Shown: positions 29,714-37,586 of the stretch, one piece after another
Position numbering within the stretch: position 1 is the stretch's first letter
Layout of the letters: each line of letters begins with the position of its first letter
Position numbers and translations under genes: made by a program
Assembly: GCF_004768465.1 (NCBI RefSeq)
Contig: NZ_SRMF01000008.1
Span: 62,001 to 126,000, forward strand
Origin: Natronospirillum operosum
Lineage (GTDB): Bacteria; Pseudomonadota; Gammaproteobacteria; Pseudomonadales; Natronospirillaceae
Direction of reading: 5' to 3'
DNA: 64,000 bases
The notes under the pieces: generated by a model
Told to the model about the DNA's origin: nothing
Database searches by the model: none
The model's input: only the letters and a program-made list of their open reading frames with translations

Positions 29714-31102
29714 CTAGATTAGCCACTCCAGTTGCCAGAATATCCGATCGCTGTCGTCAGCCGTCTGCAATTGGACTGCGTCTCCAGCGCGATAGCCAAC
29801 CCAGCCAAACCGGGTGCGCCACTGGTCGCTGATGTCCCAGTCGGCCGCCAGCCGCGTCGCCTGCCCGCTGTCGGTCAGGCCGCCAAAACCGAGCACCACT
29901 CCACTCAGCGTGAGCCGCTCCCGCAAGGTGCTGTGCTCTGCGCCGATGGCCCAGCGGTGGTTGAACTCCTCACCCAGATTGGCGGCCATGTCAGGCTGAT
30001 AGTCAGGCAGGTAATCAGTGCGGTACTCGAGTAGCAGGCGGCTGTTTTCGGGCAGCGTAAGGTCGACCCCCAGCGCCCAGGATAGCCGTTGGGTGGTGCG
30101 TTCCGCACCACTGCTTCGCACCGCCTGCCCGCCCTGCTGGGTCGTGTTGACCGGGGCCCAGGTAAGACCGTCTTCAACGGCGATTTCGGCCCTGATCACA
30201 GTACTGTCGAACGGCACGCTCAGCCCGGCGCCGACGGTTGTCAGTCGCTCGTATCGGCGCTCGACCGCGCCCGGCTCAAACATCAGATGCCCAGTCGGGT
30301 TGTAGCCACGCCAGACGAACGCCGCCAGATCGGCACCCTGCCAAAGGCCGCTTAAGCGTACACCGCCGGCATGCGCGTCCGGGTCTTCCCAGCCATGGTT
30401 GGGTGTCCGGTCTTTGGTCTCGGCAGGCAGTGGATAGTAATCGCTGCCATGAACCGGCTGTTCGGCCATCCGGTTTTCATGCGCCACCATACCCTGTAGC
30501 GTCCAGTTACCCAGGTACAACCGGGCCTCGGTCAGCCAGCGGGACAGCCTCGTTTCGTCGGCGTCATACAAACCCGGCTGCGCCATACGGGGCGGGTTGA
30601 CCGGTTCGAGCACTGAGAGTACATCGTTGAAGCCCCAGGATTGCACTTGCCGTCCACTGGTCAGCGCCCAGTCAGAGGTGCGGTAACCCAGGCGGGCCTC
30701 ATGCAGCTCCAGTTGAGTTTCCCGCTGGTCACGATAGGGCGTTTTCCAGTCCGTGTCGGGTCGCAGGTCAAACACCCAGTCCTGGCTCAGTTCAGCATCC
30801 AGAACTCCATCGAAGCGGCTGTTCGGACGCCATTCCACTCTGGACCGCCAGGCGGTGACCAGGCTGGCCAGCCCTCGGTGATCAGTCTCATTCAGGTCTG
30901 GTTCAGGCTGGGTCGTGTTCACCTGCCCCCGTTGGATCAGGCGATTGGCCAGATAGACCGTACGGGGTTCTGACGGCTCCACCGGTTCGACCTCGCCGAA
31001 GCCGCTGTTGAACGTTTCACCAAAAGGGTCGTCTGCCGCCACGATGTTACTCGCCACGACCAGGCTGGTCGCTGCGAGTATCAATAGTACTGTTAATCTC
31101 AT
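29714..31102 (-). CDS. Putative outer-membrane beta-barrel protein of the RND/LolA-like operon
   Basis: 462 residues with a signal peptide of about 23 (ending in IVAA). The rest is rich in alternating polar/aromatic strands (for example RLGYRTSDWALTSGRQ, RLLLEYRTDYLPDY) and ends in the aromatic-terminated FWQLEWLI, all typical of an outer-membrane barrel. It resembles the DUF1302/alginate-export-like barrels found beside RND transporters, but I cannot name a family with certainty. It overlaps the LolA-like gene by four bases. Inferred role: the outer-membrane end of the system. Confidence 0.75.
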   Translation of the reverse strand: MRLTVLLILAATSLVVASNIVAADDPFGETFNSGFGEVEPVEPSEPRTVYLANRLIQRGQVNTTQPEPDLNETDHRGLASLVTAWRSRVEWRPNSRFDGVLDAELSQDWVFDLRPDTDWKTPYRDQRETQLELHEARLGYRTSDWALTSGRQVQSWGFNDVLSVLEPVNPPRMAQPGLYDADETRLSRWLTEARLYLGNWTLQGMVAHENRMAEQPVHGSDYYPLPAETKDRTPNHGWEDPDAHAGGVRLSGLWQGADLAAFVWRGYNPTGHLMFEPGAVERRYERLTTVGAGLSVPFDSTVIRAEIAVEDGLTWAPVNTTQQGGQAVRSSGAERTTQRLSWALGVDLTLPENSRLLLEYRTDYLPDYQPDMAANLGEEFNHRWAIGAEHSTLRERLTLSGVVLGFGGLTDSGQATRLAADWDISDQWRTRFGWVGYRAGDAVQLQTADDSDRIFWQLEWLI

Positions 31103-31923
31103 AGCCCCTGCTCCAGTCGCTGTATGCTGAATTCGGACGCTGATATTTCAGGGTCCAGATCGATGTCGCTGAATGTCAATTGAGTACGATGCACGGTCTG
31201 GCCGCCTTCCTGGCTGACCACCTGCATGACTTTAGGCAGCCAGTAGCCATCGCGATGCTCCCATTCCGGTATGTTTATCAGTTTGCGTTCATTGACACCC
31301 TCAAGGCTGTGGATGGCTCGAATCACCTGATAGTTGCTTTGCTGAACATAGATTACCGATTCGGTGTAGCCGGTGCGGTCAATCACGTCGTTGTCGGCCG
31401 CCGTGGCGCGAACCAGCCAGACCGGTTCGTCACCGACCCTGTCTTCACCCAGCAGCTCGTATGTCCAGTCATCCAGATTGCGCGACGACATATCGGCATA
31501 GGACAGGTCCGACCCCATAAAGCTGCTGCTCTGGTCACTGCCAGCGATGCGTCTGGACCTGTTCATGCTGGGTAAAAACAGCCACTGGTCGTCGCTGAGT
31601 TGCGGGTCGTTGTAATCGAAGGACAGAAAACCGGTGCCACGGACATCGGACGGTTCCAGAAAAAACATCAGACTGCGTTCGCTGTCCTCAAAGGTCCGGC
31701 TCAGCGACTGCAACCGGCGTACTCGCTGGTTGCTGTTGCGATCAATCAGCGTCATGGTGATCTCGGAGGCCATCACTTCGGGCGTGGGTTGGGCATCGAC
31801 TTCGGCCATGATCTCCCGGCCGGTTTCGGCCTGGGCGCTGGTGCTGGTCAGCACCAGAATGGTCGACAGAATGGCGATTCCAATGCTCAGATGAGCAGGC
31901 TTATTCAAAAGTTCATGTTTCAT
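31099..31923 (-). CDS. LolA-like periplasmic protein (outer membrane lipoprotein-sorting family)
   Basis: 274 residues with a signal peptide of about 32 (ending in SAQA). The family fingerprint is visible: DQWLFLPSMNRSRRI followed by SSFMGSDLSYADM, seen in LolA/LolB-fold proteins annotated as outer membrane lipoprotein-sorting proteins that accompany MMPL/RND transporters. These half-barrels carry lipids or acylated cargo through the periplasm. There is no lipobox Cys, so it is soluble. It overlaps both neighbours by four bases (ATGA), giving tight coupling. Confidence 0.87.
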   Translation of the reverse strand: MKHELLNKPAHLSIGIAILSTILVLTSTSAQAETGREIMAEVDAQPTPEVMASEITMTLIDRNSNQRVRRLQSLSRTFEDSERSLMFFLEPSDVRGTGFLSFDYNDPQLSDDQWLFLPSMNRSRRIAGSDQSSSFMGSDLSYADMSSRNLDDWTYELLGEDRVGDEPVWLVRATAADNDVIDRTGYTESVIYVQQSNYQVIRAIHSLEGVNERKLINIPEWEHRDGYWLPKVMQVVSQEGGQTVHRTQLTFSDIDLDPEISASEFSIQRLEQGL

Positions 31924-34352
31924 TGGGCAGTCTCCCTGGTCAGTAAGGGGGCGTACCAGCGCAACAGCACTGGCGTGAGGGTAAAGTTCGACAACACTGC
32001 CAGCAGAAAAGCGGTTCCGCTCAGGAAGCCAAAGTTGAAAATGCTGGAGACGTTGCTGAACAAGAAGACGTAGAAACCGACGGTCAGAACAATGGCTGTG
32101 GTCATCAGGGCTCGGCCAGCGTTGTCGAAGGCCGTTTCGCTGGCCGCGCGGGCGTCCGGATTTTTGGCCAGCGCCGAGCGGAAGTGGTGAGCGAAGTGCA
32201 CCGTGTTATCGACGGTGATGCCGATGGCGATTGTTGCCACCAGCATGGTGAACAGATCCAGCGGGATGCCGAGCCCGTGCATCAGACCCATCACCACCAG
32301 AATGGGCGCCAGGTTCGGCAGCATGGCCACGACACCCAGACCGACCGAGCGCAGCAGCGCGATCATCATCAGTGTAATAGCCACAGCCGCAAGGCCATAG
32401 CTCCAGGCTGTGGTGGTTACCACTTCGTCCAGGGTATCGCTGAGCAGGGGCAGCAGACCGGCGACATGAACCTCGGCCCAATCTTCCAGCGCACCACCCA
32501 ACTGAGTTTCCGTCACCTCAATAAAGTCCTGGTATTGCAGAATGTCCGCCCAGGGCATGATCAGCGTCACCTTCATCTGGCTGTAGTCGGAATTCACCAG
32601 CCGGGCAAGCTCATCCGCACCCGTGTTTTCAAACAGCACCAGTTCTTCGGCGAGCAGGCTGGCGTTGGAAGGGATCCGGTAATAGGTCGAGTCGCCATCG
32701 TTCAGGGCCTGGTGGGTGCCCTTGATGATGTCCAGCATTGAATTCACATGGCCAATGCGTACACCACCGGGTGTACCGGCTTGCAGGGCCGAGAGTTCTT
32801 CGTCCAGGCGTTGCAACAGTTCGGGGTTCTTGATGCCGTTTTCCTCGCCGGTGTCGATGATCACTTCCATATTGATCGTGCCGCTTAACTGTTCGTCGAT
32901 GGTGTGAGTGGCTGTGCGTATCGGCAGATCTTCTGGCATCCAGTCAAGCGGGTCGAAAGAGAAACGCAGCTGTACGGCAAATGCCAGCGCGATAATCACT
33001 GCCAGAAGCCAGGCAGAGGCCAGCCAGGCACCCCGCTTCCAGGACAGGTCGGCAAAATAACGCAGAATCCCGCGTGCCCGATCTCGATGATGCGTCGGGC
33101 GTGCTGCGGACAGAGGCCAGAGAGCCATCAGCGCCGGGGTCATAAGCACTGTCAGAACGAAGGCCAGCATCACGCCCAGTGCGGAGAAGGCCCCCAGGTT
33201 GGCAATGGGTATCAGATCGCCGCTGGCCAGGGTTATCAGGCCGGCGGCCGTGGTCAGGGAGGTGAGGAAAATGGGCAAGGCGGTGATACGAATAGCCTGG
33301 CGCATCGCCTGGAATCGGTCGATACCGTTGTTATAGGCATTGAAGAAATGCGTCAGTATATGCACGGCATAGCCAACGGTGATTGCCAGCAAGAATGACG
33401 GCACCAGAATCAGTGGCATTTGTACTGTCTGCCCGGCAAGAGACAGTGCTGAAAAGGTCGCCAGTATGGCCAGCATGACAGCCGACAAGGGTATGACCAC
33501 AGCGGACACTCGCCGGAAAAATGCCACCAGTACAATGATGATCAGCACCACTGTCAGACTGATGAAGGTCTGCATCTCGCTTTTCATCGTGGTTTCCAGT
33601 TGCTCGTTAACCACCGGCATGCCGGCAATGACCGTCCTTAGCCCCTCTGTGATCGCCAAGTCGGATTCCAGAGCCAGGATCAGCTCATTGGTTTTCTCGA
33701 TGGGCAGGAAGCGCTCGCCGTCATCAGCAGGCTCAGCATCACTGACCGACGGCCCGGCGGTGAAATCCCCGCCAAAGGCATCGTCGAAGGCAGTGGCGTC
33801 GTCGGGCACCGCATCCGGGTCGAAATCGTAGGTGTAGGGTTCAATCACCAGGGCGGTGAAGTTGCGCGCAGCGTTGATGACCATGCCTTCGAGCATCGGC
33901 GTGGCGGCAATGCGCCGCTCGATGGTGTTCCGATCCAGTGTGCCTATGGGCGTCGGAATCAGGTCATCGACCAGCAAGCCGTCTGCAGTGCCTTCCTGGT
34001 ATGGGGCGTTGATCAGGCTATCGACGCGGCGCACCCATGGGACTGATTGTTCAATGCGCCGGTGAAGGTCGGCCAGTTCAGTCAGGCTCGCATTACTGAG
34101 GACGTCATCCGCCGATATTCCGACGACGATAACGTCGTTGCGACCGTAAGTTTCCTTGACCGCGTTGTAGGCCTGGCGTGCAGGCTTGCTCTCATCAATA
34201 AAGTGTTCAAGATCGGTATCGATTTCAAGGTGGCGCAATTGGCTACCCAGGGACAGCATGATCAGAAAGATCATGCCGAGTACTGTTAGCGGGTGGCGCA
34301 TTACCCAGTCGGTATAACGTTTGAGCCAGGATGAAACGAGGTCAGGTTTCAT
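31920..34352 (-). CDS. RND superfamily (MMPL/Patched-like) transporter
   Basis: Inner-membrane transporter of 810 residues from the ATG at 34352 (GGAGAG upstream). The layout is RND: one N-terminal helix (about 20-40), a large periplasmic loop, five helices, another single helix near 450, a second loop and five helices. Membrane motifs GYAVHILTHFF and DNTVHFAHHF are those of the MMPL/HpnN group, not of AcrB-type drug pumps. No fusion-protein or TolC-type gene is present; the partners are the LolA-like and barrel proteins. Probable lipid or hydrophobic-compound export; substrate unknown. Confidence 0.9.
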   Translation of the reverse strand: MKPDLVSSWLKRYTDWVMRHPLTVLGMIFLIMLSLGSQLRHLEIDTDLEHFIDESKPARQAYNAVKETYGRNDVIVVGISADDVLSNASLTELADLHRRIEQSVPWVRRVDSLINAPYQEGTADGLLVDDLIPTPIGTLDRNTIERRIAATPMLEGMVINAARNFTALVIEPYTYDFDPDAVPDDATAFDDAFGGDFTAGPSVSDAEPADDGERFLPIEKTNELILALESDLAITEGLRTVIAGMPVVNEQLETTMKSEMQTFISLTVVLIIIVLVAFFRRVSAVVIPLSAVMLAILATFSALSLAGQTVQMPLILVPSFLLAITVGYAVHILTHFFNAYNNGIDRFQAMRQAIRITALPIFLTSLTTAAGLITLASGDLIPIANLGAFSALGVMLAFVLTVLMTPALMALWPLSAARPTHHRDRARGILRYFADLSWKRGAWLASAWLLAVIIALAFAVQLRFSFDPLDWMPEDLPIRTATHTIDEQLSGTINMEVIIDTGEENGIKNPELLQRLDEELSALQAGTPGGVRIGHVNSMLDIIKGTHQALNDGDSTYYRIPSNASLLAEELVLFENTGADELARLVNSDYSQMKVTLIMPWADILQYQDFIEVTETQLGGALEDWAEVHVAGLLPLLSDTLDEVVTTTAWSYGLAAVAITLMMIALLRSVGLGVVAMLPNLAPILVVMGLMHGLGIPLDLFTMLVATIAIGITVDNTVHFAHHFRSALAKNPDARAASETAFDNAGRALMTTAIVLTVGFYVFLFSNVSSIFNFGFLSGTAFLLAVLSNFTLTPVLLRWYAPLLTRETAQ

Positions 34353-34375
34353 GGTGCGGTCTCTCCGGTACGGCA

Positions 34376-34391
34376 TTAATCAAGTGATTAA
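34376..34391. promoter_or_regulatory. Candidate TetR operator upstream of the RND operon
   Basis: TTAATCA-AG-TGATTAA, perfect 7-base arms with a 2-base centre, 24 bases upstream of the RND start codon. Its size suits a TetR dimer and the operon encodes one. A second, smaller inverted repeat (GATAA-4-TTATC) lies at 34451-34464. Confidence 0.5.
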
Positions 34392-34593
34392 ACTCTAGTG
34401 CCGTACCCGACGGGGACGCTATGGCTTTTGTTCATCAAATGGAACGAAGTGATAAATGGTTATCGCCGAACGCATCTAACCAGAACGGGGAATCAATAGT
34501 TATGACATGGATGGTGTATCGGGGCGGCAGGCGACTGGCGTAGTCGAAAGCCTTTGACGGAAGTCAGGGGGCTCTGAAGATGAGAAGTGTGTA

Positions 34594-34624
34594 CTGTTCA
34601 GGCCGGTTTGACCGGCCCGAACAG
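34594..34624 (-). terminator. Hairpin after the PA3496-like gene, T-run absent
   Basis: A 14-bp stem with one G-T pair (34594-34607 with 34611-34624) and a 3-base loop, eight bases downstream of the stop of the small gene. No T run follows, so it may be Rho-assisted or mainly protect the mRNA 3' end. Confidence 0.45.
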
Positions 34625-34631
34625 TCTGGAA

Positions 34632-34823
34632 TCAGAGCAATTCCAGATCCCAGTCATCCAGTTCTTCACGCAGCCGCTGTCGTTCCAGGTGGTCTTCTAC
34701 CGCCCGGCGGGCCGCCAGCTTGCGGTGATTGTTCTGCCGTTTGTTCTCGCTGCTCTCCGTAGCTTTATGAAGCTGATCGTCTTCCAGATTGGCCAGTTCG
34801 ACTTCAAACAGATTCATCGACAT
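34632..34823 (-). CDS. Small PA3496-like protein
   Basis: A 63-residue, highly charged protein, with the C-terminal pattern KLAARRAVEDHLERQRL then REELDDWDLELL. This resembles the short PA3496 family described as putative envelope integrity proteins; I base this on the ARR-x-EDHLE-x-RLR pattern. A strong Shine-Dalgarno sequence (AAGGAGT) precedes the ATG. It has no membrane segment. Function unknown. Confidence 0.75.
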   Translation of the reverse strand: MSMNLFEVELANLEDDQLHKATESSENKRQNNHRKLAARRAVEDHLERQRLREELDDWDLELL

Positions 34824-35067
34824 GAATAGGACTCCTTGTTCAGTCGGCGTTCAGTCCAGCGCTCGGACCGCACGGCCGTTTCTTCTTTTTCTTGGGTCAC
34901 GACACAGGCTGTTTTGCATCGTGTCACCGGTAACAGTGTGCTATCGGAAAACCACATCGCAGCCTTGACCGGTGCCTTTGAGTTTAGATCAAAGGTCGGG
35001 ATCGAACAAATACTGATTGTATCCAAAGCGTGAACATCGTCACTGTTCGAAACTGATGGCGACAGAT

Positions 35068-37422
35068 TCAATGCAACAGGCGGGGTTGTTCGGTCGGTGG
35101 TCGGTAATGCCGGACAAAGGTCTCCAGATCATCCACATCCAGTGTATGACCGACCTGTTCCCCCTCGAGGCGGCTGGGTGACAGCGAGCGAATGGATTCC
35201 AGATCCTGGTAGCTGTTGACCCGAACCACGCAGAGTTCCCAGTTCAGTGACTGGCTGATGCCAGCCAGCAATTGCATCTGCCCGGGTTCGCCCACGGCCA
35301 TGCGCAGTCGGGTCAGCGGCAACTGCAGGCACTGACTCAGTGTGACCGGCCAGGCTTCCACGTCTTCCAGCGCCAGCCTGAATCCGGTTCGATGCAGGGC
35401 GTTGAGCTGCGCCATTACCAGCGTGCGGTCATGCTGCAGTACTCGCGCCGGAAAACTGAGCTCCAGCAGCGCGGGCGGGATATTGAATTCATCCAGCACC
35501 GTCGCCGTCATTTCGCGCAGGTGTTCATTGAAGACCAGGCGGCTGTTCAGCGGGAAGGAGAGCAGCAGTGTTTCCTTGTGGGCGGAGCGCGCGCAGCGTA
35601 CGTGGCAGGCGCAGGCCTCGCGCAGCAACTGCCGGTACAGCCGTTCTTCCAGCTGTTTTTCCTGCGCCAGAGCATAGAGCGGATCGGCCAGCTGTTCACC
35701 CAGTTCGGCATAGGCCAGTACCGTACTGACCCGGATGCCCCTGAGCTCACCATGGGTGCCCTCCACCTGGGGGCGAAAGCGCAGCGGGGTTTCCAGGCAA
35801 TCGAGTATCTGTTGCAGCGCCTGCAGGGATTCGGCCTTGCGGGCATCGGGACTGCGGTGCAGGTCACCGGCTTCCACCACCCGATTACCGCCACGGTGCT
35901 TGGCCTGCTCCAGGGCGATACCGGTGGCATTCAGGCATTCATGGACGTTCTCCGGGTTCAGCATCAGCAGCCCCATGGAGACGGACGGCAGCACATCCTG
36001 GTCGTCCAGCAGCATGGGGCGATGGATGTCCGCCACGATCTGATCGGCCAGGTGACGCAGGCGTACCGAGGTTTCAAAGTGCGAGAACAGCAGGCCGAAA
36101 TGGCCGCCGCCCAGGCGCGCCACCATCAGCAGCGGCGCGCCATACTGGTTCAGCCGCGCGGCAATATCCTGCAACAGCAGATCACCGGTGGCGTGGCCAT
36201 GCGTCTCGTTGATGGCGCGGAACGCATCGATGTTAAGCAGCCCCAGGGCGACCTGCTGTTCCGGCAGCCGATCCATGCGCCGGTAATAGTCGAGTTGCTG
36301 GTAAAAATAGCTGCGGTTGGGCAGTCCGGTGAGCGGGTCATAGTGGCCCTTGTCCTGAGTCTGTCGGGCTTGCCGCTGCTGGCTGAGATCGCGCCCGAAA
36401 CCCAGATAATGGCTGACCAGGTTGCCGGTCATCACGGAGCGGAAACTCAGGTGCAGCGGGAAGGCTTCGCCGTTGGAGCGCTGTTCCAGCAACTCGCCTT
36501 CCCAGTGCCCCTGTTCACGCAGCCGGGTGACGATATCGTGGGTCAGGCGGCTGTGGCTGCATCGAACCCAGGGTCGGTCGCGCCATTCATCCGCCGAGCG
36601 GCGCAGCATCTCGGCAAAGGCGGGATTCAGCGCGCTGACGTTGAAGTCCCGGTCCAGCACCAGCAGCGGGTCCCGGTTGTCACTGAACAGGCTGGCAGCG
36701 AGGGTCAGCTCCTGCTCCCGCTCCACTTCGGCGGTAATATCACGTCGGGTACCGAGCAGTCGCTGTGGCCGCTGCTTTTCGTCAAAGGCAATGGTACGCC
36801 CGGTGTCTTCCAGCCAGCGCGGCGGTTCCTCCCGGTTGCGATAACGCAGCGTCAGGCGCGGCGTGATGCCCCGCAGGTGCCGGATCACGGTGCGCCGCAC
36901 ACGCGCGAAATCGTCCGGGTGCACATAGTCGCTCAGTGGCCGCATGACGCCATTGTGCAACTGGCCAAAGCCCTGTTCCGGTCCGCTGATGTGCAGGTGA
37001 CGACCGCGGATATCCCAGTCCCAGACGGCCAGTTGGCTGGCCTGCATGGCCATCTGGAGTTTCTGGTCATTCTGTCGCAGCGCTTCGGTAAAGGCATCCT
37101 TGAGCCGCATCTCGGTAGTGAGCTGGCGGTTGTTGTCAGCCAACTGACGCGCCCGCTGGTCCAGTTGCCGGGCCATCCGGTCCTGGGCGGTATAGAGTGA
37201 CTGCAGCACCTTCTGTTGCCGCCACAGCGCCAGGGTACCCAGTATCAGTACCGTCAGCGTGATACCGGCCCAGGCGGTCGCCGGCGCATTCAACCACAGC
37301 AGCACCAGCCAGCCGAGCAACAGCGCCACCGCCGCCGGCAGCAGCCGCCGCCAGACGCGCGGGGGCCCGGACGTCTGCTGCAGCTGCTCGCTTGCAGACG
37401 GGTCGGATATGAGCTCTTTCAT
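35068..37422 (-). CDS. Membrane PAS-GGDEF-EAL protein with degenerate catalytic motifs
   Basis: 784 residues from ATG 37422. Two hydrophobic helices (about 27-65), a coiled coil, a PAS/PAC domain (about 115-230), a second PAS domain (about 235-355), then GGDEF-like (about 360-520) and EAL-like (about 535-775) domains. The cyclase motif reads GGGHF instead of GGDEF, and the phosphodiesterase has STVLA in place of E-A/V-L with LEDV instead of DDFG, so neither enzyme should be active. It is more likely a c-di-GMP sensor or a protein-interaction scaffold. The start is uncertain; an earlier GTG at 37479 is possible. Confidence 0.85.
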   Translation of the reverse strand: MKELISDPSASEQLQQTSGPPRVWRRLLPAAVALLLGWLVLLWLNAPATAWAGITLTVLILGTLALWRQQKVLQSLYTAQDRMARQLDQRARQLADNNRQLTTEMRLKDAFTEALRQNDQKLQMAMQASQLAVWDWDIRGRHLHISGPEQGFGQLHNGVMRPLSDYVHPDDFARVRRTVIRHLRGITPRLTLRYRNREEPPRWLEDTGRTIAFDEKQRPQRLLGTRRDITAEVEREQELTLAASLFSDNRDPLLVLDRDFNVSALNPAFAEMLRRSADEWRDRPWVRCSHSRLTHDIVTRLREQGHWEGELLEQRSNGEAFPLHLSFRSVMTGNLVSHYLGFGRDLSQQRQARQTQDKGHYDPLTGLPNRSYFYQQLDYYRRMDRLPEQQVALGLLNIDAFRAINETHGHATGDLLLQDIAARLNQYGAPLLMVARLGGGHFGLLFSHFETSVRLRHLADQIVADIHRPMLLDDQDVLPSVSMGLLMLNPENVHECLNATGIALEQAKHRGGNRVVEAGDLHRSPDARKAESLQALQQILDCLETPLRFRPQVEGTHGELRGIRVSTVLAYAELGEQLADPLYALAQEKQLEERLYRQLLREACACHVRCARSAHKETLLLSFPLNSRLVFNEHLREMTATVLDEFNIPPALLELSFPARVLQHDRTLVMAQLNALHRTGFRLALEDVEAWPVTLSQCLQLPLTRLRMAVGEPGQMQLLAGISQSLNWELCVVRVNSYQDLESIRSLSPSRLEGEQVGHTLDVDDLETFVRHYRPPTEQPRLLH

Positions 37423-37586
37423 GCGTTTACTTGTATGCCTATACAGGTACGTTAGAATGCAGCAGCGGGTGACAGCCACTTTGTTGTGAAGCGCTTACAT
37501 CCCTCCTGTTACTTTAGTCGCCACTGTCGGACCGCGCCACCGCGGAGCGGCAGGAGTTATCAGAGCACCCATTCCCGGAGCCCGAC

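Noticed and set aside
35272-37200. Long open frame (about 640 codons) on the plus strand opposite the GGDEF-EAL gene
   Set aside because: Glutamine- and histidine-rich antisense composition typical of high-GC coding shadows; no domain; the opposite strand has clear PAS and GGDEF-like domains.
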